Below, piece after piece: positions 41,059 through 47,822 of a stretch of 57,317 nucleotides of DNA. The stretch is taken from NCBI GenBank assembly GCA_002747515.1, contig PDPP01000021.1, positions 1-57,317 on the forward strand, given 5' to 3'. Source of the DNA: Candidatus Moraniibacteriota bacterium. GTDB taxonomy: Bacteria; Patescibacteriota; Minisyncoccia; Moranbacterales; GCA-2747515. A program made the translations under genes and the position numbers. Positions within the stretch are counted from its first letter, which is position 1. Every line of letters begins with the position of its first letter. The notes below the pieces were generated by a model. The model did not search any database. It had not been told where the DNA came from and saw nothing but the letters and a program-made list of their open reading frames with translations.

Positions 41059-42657
41059 ATGAGACAAAACACACCAAAATATAAACCCTTATTGTTTACA
41101 ACAACAATGCGTAACCCAAAAAGACTGAAAGGGATTTTAAATGTGTTTAAGTATTTTGACGGAGAACAACTAACTAATGAGCTAGCAACTTCAATTATGG
41201 GCGAGCTTATTCGATATGGTTTGTATCGTCCAACAAAAGGAATAACTAAGAGCATAGAGCAAAAGTGGGGGTCTAAGAGAATTACAGACACATCTCAAAT
41301 TGGAGTTGAGCTTCTTTCTGACAAAGATGTAACTCATCTTCTTGAAAAGAATCCACAAAGGCATAAAGAGGCTGGATTTGAAGCGGGTTGGCCTTCGCGT
41401 TTTGCTACGGTGTTTGATTTGGCGAAGGAATTAGGTTTTGTGTATTACAAACAAGGAGAAAATATTCAGTTTTCAGAAATTGGTAATCTCCTTGCGGAAT
41501 CAATAGAAATTACCACTGAGGATGGTTTGATTGGCTTAAATGATGTACACCCTGAATTTGAACAACATGCGTTTCTCAATGCGCTTGCGAAATACCAACG
41601 CAAAAATCCGTTTGTTCGTGTTCTAAACGACAATGTTCCGCTTATCTTGCTTTTGGAAGTAATACAGAAATTAAAAGATGATCCTGAATTATCAGATGCG
41701 GGTATATCAAAATTAGAGTTGCCTTTTGTTGCATTCTGGAAAAATAACGATTCAAATGCACTTTACCGATTTATTAAAGCATTTCGTGAACGACACGGAC
41801 TAAATCCGAGTTTTGAGGTAATTGTTGACGTTTGTGTTGACGATATTATGGAAGGTGATTATAAAAAGTTTAAACCTAGTTCGCTCACAAGTGATTATGT
41901 GGATGAGTTTATTCGAAAAATGCGCCTTACTGGCATTTTTTCACTTCGTGGTGCAGGACGCTTTCTTGATATAAACCAAAAAGAAATTGATAAAGTTCGT
42001 TATATACTTGCTACTTATTCTGATTATTCTGAATACACGAATGAACGAGAATATTTTAAATATGTTTCAACAATAGATGATAATCTTGTATCTGTAACAC
42101 TAACAACAGCAGAAGAACAAAGCGTTTATCTTGAGAAATGGGTAAATACTTTTTCATGGGATGAAATCCGGAAGGAGATGATGATACTGGCGCAGAAACA
42201 AATGTCAAAAAACGACATTCTGAAATATATTGCGGCACCTGTACGCCTTGAATTTCTAGCTTCTATAGCTATAAAATCAAAATTTCCAGATATCCGAGTT
42301 TCTCCCAACTATCCTGTTGATGACGAAGGTTTGCCAACATCTACCGCTGCAGGCACAAACAACACAGGAGACATAGAGTGTTTTGAAAATCAGAATGGCG
42401 TGTTGGTTGAAGTAACCATGTCAGAGGGTCGTATCCAGACAATGATGGAGGTATGGCCGATTAGTAGGCATCTCGAAGCATTTAAACCAAAAGTAGAGAG
42501 TGCAATGTGCTATTTTGTTGCCCCAAGTATATTTAGTGACTCTGCGAGACAGATTGATTATGTAAAGAAAACTGAAAACTTATTCATTATTCCTAAAACA
42601 ATTGAGGATTTTCTAGAACATTTGGAAAATAATTCAGTTTTATACTCTATGCAATAA
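41059..42657 (+). CDS. AlwI/BstNBI-family type IIS restriction endonuclease
   Basis: A 532-aa protein matching the AlwI, PleI, MlyI and Nt.BstNBI family. The N-terminal FTTTMRNPKRLKGILNVFKYFDG resembles the family start. The catalytic end TAAG..GDIECF..VLVEVTMSEGRIQTMMEVWPISRHL mirrors the AAG..DMEI..LGEVTTSKG..MESEPVTRHY part of Nt.BstNBI as I recall it. Candidate catalytic residues are Asp438, Glu451 and Glu464, at the 13-residue spacing I recall for Nt.BstNBI, with Glu398 upstream. The family cuts a few bases outside GGATC or GASTC sites; the exact site here cannot be read. Last intact gene of the operon. Confidence 0.85.
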   Translation: MRQNTPKYKPLLFTTTMRNPKRLKGILNVFKYFDGEQLTNELATSIMGELIRYGLYRPTKGITKSIEQKWGSKRITDTSQIGVELLSDKDVTHLLEKNPQRHKEAGFEAGWPSRFATVFDLAKELGFVYYKQGENIQFSEIGNLLAESIEITTEDGLIGLNDVHPEFEQHAFLNALAKYQRKNPFVRVLNDNVPLILLLEVIQKLKDDPELSDAGISKLELPFVAFWKNNDSNALYRFIKAFRERHGLNPSFEVIVDVCVDDIMEGDYKKFKPSSLTSDYVDEFIRKMRLTGIFSLRGAGRFLDINQKEIDKVRYILATYSDYSEYTNEREYFKYVSTIDDNLVSVTLTTAEEQSVYLEKWVNTFSWDEIRKEMMILAQKQMSKNDILKYIAAPVRLEFLASIAIKSKFPDIRVSPNYPVDDEGLPTSTAAGTNNTGDIECFENQNGVLVEVTMSEGRIQTMMEVWPISRHLEAFKPKVESAMCYFVAPSIFSDSARQIDYVKKTENLFIIPKTIEDFLEHLENNSVLYSMQ

Positions 42658-42659
42658 CA

Positions 42660-43049
42660 TGTTTATCAAAAAAAAATACAATTAAGAATTTCAGACTTTT
42701 TCCCACAGATAAGGATTTTGAAATTGATAACATAAATACGTCCGACGGCACAAATGAGAGTTTGGGATTAAATGTTTTTGTTGGCGAGAGCGGAATAAAG
42801 GCACATCCCACACAAAAACCTTTAAAACTTATTCAGCAAGTTTTGCTTTTCGCAAGTAATAAAGGTGATATTGTTTTTAATCCATTTATGGGGAGTGGCA
42901 CAACGGCAGTTGTTGCTGAAGCGTTAGAGCGCAAATGGTTTGGAATTGAGAGAGATAAAAAATATTTTAAACTTGCGGAGAACAGAATTGAGAATTTTAT
43001 AAAAAATGCGGAAAAACAGTCTTTGTGTGATAATACAACATACAAGTAA
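42660..43049 (+). pseudogene. 3' remnant of a beta-class DNA methyltransferase
   Basis: Only the C-terminal third survives: AHPTQKPLKLIQQVLLFASNKGDIVFNPFMGSGTTAVVAEALERKWFGIERD, the AdoMet-binding motif of beta-class N4/N6 methyltransferases, where this motif comes last. The DPPY catalytic half is missing. The frame is open upstream to the end of the endonuclease gene (IKNFRLFPTDKDFEIDN) but without a plausible start; the TTG start in the ORF track is an artefact. It is probably the scar of an earlier or recombined restriction-modification system. Confidence 0.7.
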
Positions 43050-43428
43050 TAGCAAACATCATGAAAGTTAAGTGGTTACTACAAAATCAAGCACCAGCAG
43101 GTCATGGGCATTGTTGTTGGGGAATATAAATTTGCATTGCGTACAACAGAGATCTTTGAGTTTGTAACATTTGGTTTCAAATTTGTTGAAGCTTGTAGAT
43201 TTGAATAATTGAAGAGGGTTCTACTCTTGAGCGAACGGACTTTAGATTTACCACAGACGTAGTGATTCGGGTCGGCGCAAGCGATGAAGAAAAAGGTGAT
43301 ATGCAGACAGCACCATGCTATATTTCATTTACAAGCCTTTTTCGTAGGAGTGAAGTGCTGCAATTAAAACCCTAAAATTTCCTTTCAATATTTTGTGACT
43401 TCCCTTACATCTTGCCGTTTTAAAAGGA
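43050..43428. other. Non-coding right arm of the element
   Basis: No supported gene. A stretch at about 43250-43350 translates as TDVVIRVGASDEEKGDMQTAPCYISF and could be a gene remnant, but I do not recognise it. AGGGTTTTAATTGC-type sequence near 43360 mirrors the inner part of the left repeat. Confidence 0.4.
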
Positions 43429-43467
43429 AAGGAAATTTTTGGTTTTGCGTGCGCGACCAGAGGGAGT
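43355..43467 (-). repeat. Right terminal inverted repeat
   Basis: The reverse complement of 43429-43467 matches the left core at 37934-37972 with one difference. The inner part up to 43355 is a diverged, gapped copy of the left hairpin region (AAAATTTCCTTTCAATATTTTG... against CAAAAAATTGGAAGGAAATTTT). Confidence 0.7.
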
Positions 43468-43701
43468 GCGAGGTGCGTATTATTCGCACCACCACAAAAT
43501 CCGAGTGTACGAAGAAATACAAAGCACCACACGCTCCGTGTGTGTGAAGTTAATCAAAATCTTGCGGATTTTGCTCATACACAATGTTCGAACTTCGTTC
43601 AAGAAACACTGCCAATATATTTTTTAAAAGATTTTGTAATATACAATATTTTTATGAATCATACATAAAGCGTGTCAGTAAAGTGATCTAAAAAATAACT
43701 T

Positions 43702-43731
43702 TTGTTTTCTTTGTGGTAATTGTGGTATAAT
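43702..43731 (+). promoter_or_regulatory. Promoter TTGTTT-N18-TATAAT with TGG extension
   Basis: TGTGGTATAAT, an extended -10, 28 nt before the next ATG. It marks the return from the element to ordinary chromosomal genes. Confidence 0.6.
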
Positions 43732-43759
43732 TAAAAAATAAAAGTTAGACGATTTCTAT

Positions 43760-44296
43760 ATGGAGCATCCAGAAGACATTGTATTAGATCCAAACACATT
43801 ACTTGCAGAATGCAATATTGAAAAAGATCATAATATTGCAGATTTTGGTTGTGGTCCAGGTATTTTTTCAATTCCAATGGCACAGATTGTAGTAGATGGT
43901 ACAGTATATTGCTTTGATGTTCTATCTTCTGCGCTTGAAGCAGTAAATTCTCGTGCACAGATTATTGGATTGAGAAATATTGTGACAAAGCGATCAAATC
44001 TGGAAAAGGTAAATGGATCTGGGTTGGAGGATTCTGCGGTAAACCATGTGATCATGCGTAAAATTCTTTTACAAAATCAGGATCGTCCAGCGCTTTTTGC
44101 TGAGTCATATCGTGTGTTGAATGGTGGTGGTAATTTACTGGTTGTTGGGTGGACAGAAGATGCGGTTCAAGGATTTGGCATGGAAGAAAGAGTGTCAGCT
44201 GAAGAAGTACAAAAATATGCGATGGAGGCGGGTTTTGCAGATGAAAAAAAACTGGATGCAGGAAGGTATCATTATGCCTTTGTTTTTGTTAAATAG
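43760..44296 (+). CDS. Class I SAM-dependent methyltransferase (UbiE-like)
   Basis: A 178-aa small Rossmann methyltransferase. Motif I ADFGCGPGIFSIPMAQ, strand-2 acidic CFDVLSSAL, and a late SYRVLNGGGNLLVVGW block typical of UbiE/arsenite-methyltransferase-like enzymes. No substrate motif is seen. It is followed after 14 nt by the solute-binding lipoprotein gene. Confidence 0.85.
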   Translation: MEHPEDIVLDPNTLLAECNIEKDHNIADFGCGPGIFSIPMAQIVVDGTVYCFDVLSSALEAVNSRAQIIGLRNIVTKRSNLEKVNGSGLEDSAVNHVIMRKILLQNQDRPALFAESYRVLNGGGNLLVVGWTEDAVQGFGMEERVSAEEVQKYAMEAGFADEKKLDAGRYHYAFVFVK

Positions 44297-44310
44297 ATTA
44301 TTTTTAAATA

Positions 44311-45723
44311 GTGAAAAAATTTATGAAAAAGTTTTTTGTGGTCATTGGTATTTTTTCTATGGTATTTCTCTCTGGTTGCGGATTGAAGCCAGCTAATAAC
44401 AAATATGCTGTAAATTTAGAAATGTGGGGTACTTTTGATAACTCTAGTGCGTATTCTGATATTTTTACAGAGTATGAAAAAGTCAATAGTAATGTGCCGT
44501 CAGTAAATTATCAAAAACATACTATTGAATCATATAAAGATGATTTACTTAATGCACTTGCTGCTGGCAATGGACCAGATATTTTTATGATTCAAAGTTC
44601 ATGGCTTCCAGATTTTCAGGACAAAATTGTTCCAATGCCAGAATATATTGTAACGGAAGCAGAATTTCGCAATAATTTTGTCGATGTTGTAGAAAATGAC
44701 ATGATTATAGATGGGTTGATTTATGGTGTGCCGCTCTCTGTGGATTCACTAGGATTGTATTATAATAAAGACATTTTCAACGCAGCAGGTATAACACAAC
44801 CACCAAAAACATGGGAAGAATTTGATGATATTGTAAAGAAATTGACGGATATTGATGAGTTTGGAAATTTTGCACAAAGTGCTGCAGCAATGGGAACAGC
44901 TTTTAACATTAATCGTTCTGCGGATATTTTGACTGTACTCATGCTTCAAAACGGTGTAGAAATGTCACGAGAAAATGATGGTGCGGTGACATTTGGAGAG
45001 CCTGTGCAAGGGATCAGTGGTATGCCAAGTGAGAAAGCGTTAGAGTATTATACAAGCTTTGCATCAGCAGCTTCACCACTCTATACGTGGAATAAAAGGC
45101 AAAAATTTTCTATTGATGAATTTTTTCAAGGAGAAACTGCAATGACAATCAATTATTCATATCATTACGATACAATCAAAGCGAAAAATGCAAAGTTAAA
45201 TTTTGCAGTAGCCGAATTGCCACAGACTTCACGTGACATGGCGGGCGGTCAAGTGAATTATGCAAATTATTGGGTGCTTGTTGTAGCAAAAAATAAAGTG
45301 CCTGTACAATCGAGTGAATCAATGCAAGTGACAAATGATATGCGTATTCATGAGGCATGGCAATTACTCAAGGCTTTAACTTTCCCAACCTCTGATGGTG
45401 TAACGATTGCAAATGCTATAAGTGGTGAGGCACTCGTGTATATGACAGAATTTGATTTGACAGAAAAATATCTCGAGAATACAGGGAAGCCTGCAGCAAG
45501 AGTCGATCTTGTTGAAAAGCAACTTTCTGATGTGCGTCTTGGTGCATTTGCACAGGGTAATTTAATTGCAAGATCATGGCGACGACATAATCCTGAAGCA
45601 ATTGAAGCGATATTTGCAGATATGATTGATAATGTAAATACAGGAAACATGTCAGTACATGATGCTATTAGTCTTGGTGCACATCGTGCACAAAATTTAC
45701 AGCCAAGATATGAAAATTTGTGA
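44311..45723 (+). CDS. Extracellular solute-binding lipoprotein (family 1, sugar type)
   Basis: A 470-aa ABC-type binding protein. Signal peptide with lipobox LSGC (Cys23 from the GTG start; ATG at 44323 is an alternative), then a family 1 fold: LEMWGTFDNSSAYSDIFTEYEKVN, ALAAGNGPDIFMIQSSWLP, YGVPLSVDSLGLYYNKDIFNAAGI..PPKTWEEFDDIVKKL and FFQGETAMTINYSYH. No permease or ATPase gene is near, so it either shares a transporter encoded elsewhere or serves as a surface receptor. It lies directly upstream of the pilin-like cluster. Confidence 0.92.
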   Translation: MKKFMKKFFVVIGIFSMVFLSGCGLKPANNKYAVNLEMWGTFDNSSAYSDIFTEYEKVNSNVPSVNYQKHTIESYKDDLLNALAAGNGPDIFMIQSSWLPDFQDKIVPMPEYIVTEAEFRNNFVDVVENDMIIDGLIYGVPLSVDSLGLYYNKDIFNAAGITQPPKTWEEFDDIVKKLTDIDEFGNFAQSAAAMGTAFNINRSADILTVLMLQNGVEMSRENDGAVTFGEPVQGISGMPSEKALEYYTSFASAASPLYTWNKRQKFSIDEFFQGETAMTINYSYHYDTIKAKNAKLNFAVAELPQTSRDMAGGQVNYANYWVLVVAKNKVPVQSSESMQVTNDMRIHEAWQLLKALTFPTSDGVTIANAISGEALVYMTEFDLTEKYLENTGKPAARVDLVEKQLSDVRLGAFAQGNLIARSWRRHNPEAIEAIFADMIDNVNTGNMSVHDAISLGAHRAQNLQPRYENL

Positions 45724-45752
45724 TCATTAACTAGGTTTAATTTTGTATAGTG

Positions 45753-46025
45753 ATGAGATTTATACATATTGCACAAGCAGGACCAATGGCAGATGCACCA
45801 CGATTGAGTGACATTCTTCTTAATGTGTTGAATTTTGTATTAATGATTGTTGGTGTACTCGCAGTTCTAGTTGTTTTGGTATCTGGTGTGATGTATATTA
45901 CGTCAGGAGGGGATAGTGAGCGTGTTGCATTTGCAAAGAAGGCTCTTGTAGGAGGTGTCATTGGGATTCTTGTGGCAGTGTTAGCATTGGTTATTGTACA
46001 TGCGGTTACAAGTAGTCTTGTGTAA
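45753..46025 (+). CDS. TrbC/VirB2-like pilin-family protein 1
   Basis: 90 aa from the ATG at 45753 (the ORF track uses the GTG one codon earlier). A short N-terminus, then two membrane helices joined by the cluster's shared loop VMYITSGGDSERVAFAKKALVGG. This helix-ITS(A/G)GD-basic-helix layout matches TrbC/VirB2-type pilins of type IV secretion, which are widespread in Patescibacteria. Unlike the next members, it has no clear cleavable signal peptide. Confidence 0.75.
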   Translation: MRFIHIAQAGPMADAPRLSDILLNVLNFVLMIVGVLAVLVVLVSGVMYITSGGDSERVAFAKKALVGGVIGILVAVLALVIVHAVTSSLV

Positions 46026-46092
46026 TTTTTCAGATATGCGATAATAAGGATATGAAAAATAAAAATGAAATTGAGAAAGGGGGTGGCAATAC

Positions 46093-46443
46093 ATGATAAA
46101 GAAAATGAAAAATACTATGTATGCAGTTTTGTCAACGGTGCTTTTGTTGCCGGCAGTAGTTTCTGCACAATACAAAGTAGGTAATGCTCCAAAAGGCATG
46201 GCAAAACAGGCAGATGCAAATAGTCTTTTAACACAAGTTATTAACTGGCTTCTCGGAATTCTTGCATCACTAAGTATTTTGATGATTGTTGTTGCTGGTA
46301 TTATGTACATTACATCTGCAGGTGATGAAGGTAAGGTAGAATCAGCAAAAAAATGGCTTATTTATGCGGTTGTTGGTTTGGTGGTAGCACTCCTCGGATT
46401 TGTAATCGTCTCTACGGTTTCAGGCGCACTTGGTGCTGGGTAA
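46093..46443 (+). CDS. TrbC/VirB2-like pilin-family protein 2
   Basis: 116 aa. A signal peptide ending at VVSA-Q (residue about 25), a short linker and then the two-helix pilin domain with GIMYITSAGDEGKVESAKKWLIYAVVGLVVALLGFVIV. A strong GAAAGGGGGTGG ribosome-binding site precedes the ATG, suggesting high expression. A terminator follows. Confidence 0.8.
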   Translation: MIKKMKNTMYAVLSTVLLLPAVVSAQYKVGNAPKGMAKQADANSLLTQVINWLLGILASLSILMIVVAGIMYITSAGDEGKVESAKKWLIYAVVGLVVALLGFVIVSTVSGALGAG

Positions 46444-46490
46444 GTAAGGAATAGTATTTTTTTATATAGAATTGTAGAAAATATCAACGA

Positions 46491-46527
46491 AAAAAACGAG
46501 GGCATGTACCTCGTTTTTTCTTTTTTA
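46491..46527 (+). terminator. Rho-independent terminator
   Basis: A perfect 11-bp stem AAAAAACGAGG/CCTCGTTTTTT with a 7-nt loop, then CTTTTTT, after pilin-like gene 2. Confidence 0.9.
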
Positions 46528-46574
46528 TTGATTGGTGGTATACTCTCTGTGAAAAATGTGATTAGAATCATACT

Positions 46575-46916
46575 ATGAAAAAATATATAATAATACAATT
46601 TTTTGCATTTATGCCACATCTGGTAAGTGCACAGTACAATCCACAACAGAAAAATGGTCTCAATTTTGAAATATTTGATATCGTATCGCATATCATTGGA
46701 TTTATAATGGATGCAATCCAATTTTTTATTGGGATATGGGTTATGTATTTATTGCTTTTTGTGATTATTGCAGCAATATTGTATTTCACATCTGGTGGAG
46801 ATGAGGATCGTATGGATAAGGCAATGGAGTGGTGGAAGAGGAGTGCTATAGGTTTGATCATTGCACCGATTGCATTTGTAATCATTTCTCTTGTCAGTGA
46901 TGCATTGGATATATAA
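46575..46916 (+). CDS. TrbC/VirB2-like pilin-family protein 3 (divergent)
   Basis: 113 aa. The signal peptide ends at VSA-Q, followed by two helices with the loop ILYFTSGGDEDRMDKAMEWWKRSAIG. The loop is acidic and Trp-rich and differs most from its neighbours. A TGGTATACT element lies upstream, after the preceding terminator. Confidence 0.75.
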   Translation: MKKYIIIQFFAFMPHLVSAQYNPQQKNGLNFEIFDIVSHIIGFIMDAIQFFIGIWVMYLLLFVIIAAILYFTSGGDEDRMDKAMEWWKRSAIGLIIAPIAFVIISLVSDALDI

Positions 46917-46942
46917 GTATTTTTGGTTTTCAAATAGTTTAA

Positions 46943-46951
46943 TGGTATAAT
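46943..46951 (+). promoter_or_regulatory. Extended -10 promoter TGGTATAAT
   Basis: TGGTATAAT, 30 nt before the ATG of pilin-like gene 4. Confidence 0.55.
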
Positions 46952-46981
46952 ATAAAATAAGAAAAAAATAAAAGAAAAATT

Positions 46982-47434
46982 ATGAAAAAACTATTTTGTT
47001 TTCTTTTTAGCCTGATGTTTTTCATTTTTCCACTTGCGACATATGCAGCACCGTGTCCTAATGGCGGATATATGAATCAAAATGGTGTCTGTGTACCACC
47101 AGCAAAAAAACAGCAAGGGTCATCAGTTAAGTGTCCTACTGGAACAAGTAATTATAAAGGGGTTTGTGTGCCGACAAAAGGAAAAACAGGTTTATCTGAC
47201 AGTGATGTAGGAAATGTCATTGAAAATGTGACAAAATTTGTCACAGGTCTTATTGCTGTGTTATCAATTTTTATGATTGTTGTTTCTGGTATCATGTACA
47301 TCACATCAGCAGGTGATGATCAAAAAGTCACTCAAGCAAAAAACATTCTTACATTTGCAATCATCGGTCTCGTCGTAGCACTTCTCGGTTATGTGATTGT
47401 CATTGCAGTGGGATCAGCAACTGGTGCGTGGTAG
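46982..47434 (+). CDS. TrbC/VirB2-like pilin-family protein 4 with Cys-rich head
   Basis: 150 aa. A signal peptide (to TYAA-P), then a small Cys-containing segment, PCPNGGYMNQNGVCVPP and KCPTGTSNYKGVCVP, two similar units that probably form disulfides outside the cell. The common pilin domain with GIMYITSAGDDQKVTQAKNILTFAIIGLVVALLGYVIV follows. The extra head could make it a capping or adhesive variant. Confidence 0.8.
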   Translation: MKKLFCFLFSLMFFIFPLATYAAPCPNGGYMNQNGVCVPPAKKQQGSSVKCPTGTSNYKGVCVPTKGKTGLSDSDVGNVIENVTKFVTGLIAVLSIFMIVVSGIMYITSAGDDQKVTQAKNILTFAIIGLVVALLGYVIVIAVGSATGAW

Positions 47435-47457
47435 TGTTATTAATCTCAAAAATATAT

Positions 47458-47805
47458 ATGAAAAACTCAAAAATTTTTTTTATATCTCTATTTCTGACAA
47501 TAGTAACTTTTCCAAGTATTGCATTGGCACAATTAACAAAACCGACACAATCACATGGTCTCGTGCACAATCATAGCTTTTTAGGAGTATTGGAAGGAGT
47601 TTTATATTGGATTTTGCGCATCACAGCATCACTTTCAATTCTTATGATTGTGATAGCTGGTGTCATATATGTCACGTCAGGAGGAGATCAAGGACGTGTT
47701 GACACAGCAAAAAAAATGCTCACTTTTGCAATTGTTGGGCTTATCGTGGCATTACTTGGTTTTGTAATTACGTCTGCTGTTTCTAATGCACTTGGTGCAG
47801 GGTAA
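47458..47805 (+). CDS. TrbC/VirB2-like pilin-family protein 5
   Basis: 115 aa from the ATG at 47458; the ORF track begins at a GTG inside the previous gene. The signal peptide ends at ALA-Q, followed by a short linker and the pilin domain with GVIYVTSGGDQGRVDTAKKMLTFAIVGLIVALLGFVIT. Closest in sequence to members 2 and 4. Confidence 0.8.
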   Translation: MKNSKIFFISLFLTIVTFPSIALAQLTKPTQSHGLVHNHSFLGVLEGVLYWILRITASLSILMIVIAGVIYVTSGGDQGRVDTAKKMLTFAIVGLIVALLGFVITSAVSNALGAG

Positions 47806-47822
47806 AATTATTATAAAAAAAT

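Larger units (their letters stand above)
37892..43563 (+). mobile_element. Restriction-modification element with long inverted terminal repeats
   Basis: The two ends are inverted copies. The core is 39 nt at 37934-37972 and 43429-43467 (ACTCCCTCTGGTCGCGCACG..., 38/39 identical). Outside it AGGATTTTGATTAA (37892-37905) faces TTAATCAAAATCTT (43550-43563), and inside it AAATTTCCTT..AAGGAAATTT hairpins recur on both sides with gaps. Between the ends lie an XRE regulator, a RadC::methyltransferase, a second methyltransferase, a restriction enzyme and a methyltransferase remnant. No transposase or integrase is visible, so it is probably mobilised in trans. The tRNA-Ser genes flank its left end. Confidence 0.65.

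Noticed and set aside
43439-43627. 62-aa ORF at the right end of the element
   Set aside because: Translation of the right inverted repeat; no homology to a protein.
47428-47457. GTG start of pilin-like gene 5 in the ORF track
   Set aside because: It overlaps the previous gene and would place ten residues in front of a normal signal peptide; the ATG at 47458 is preferred.
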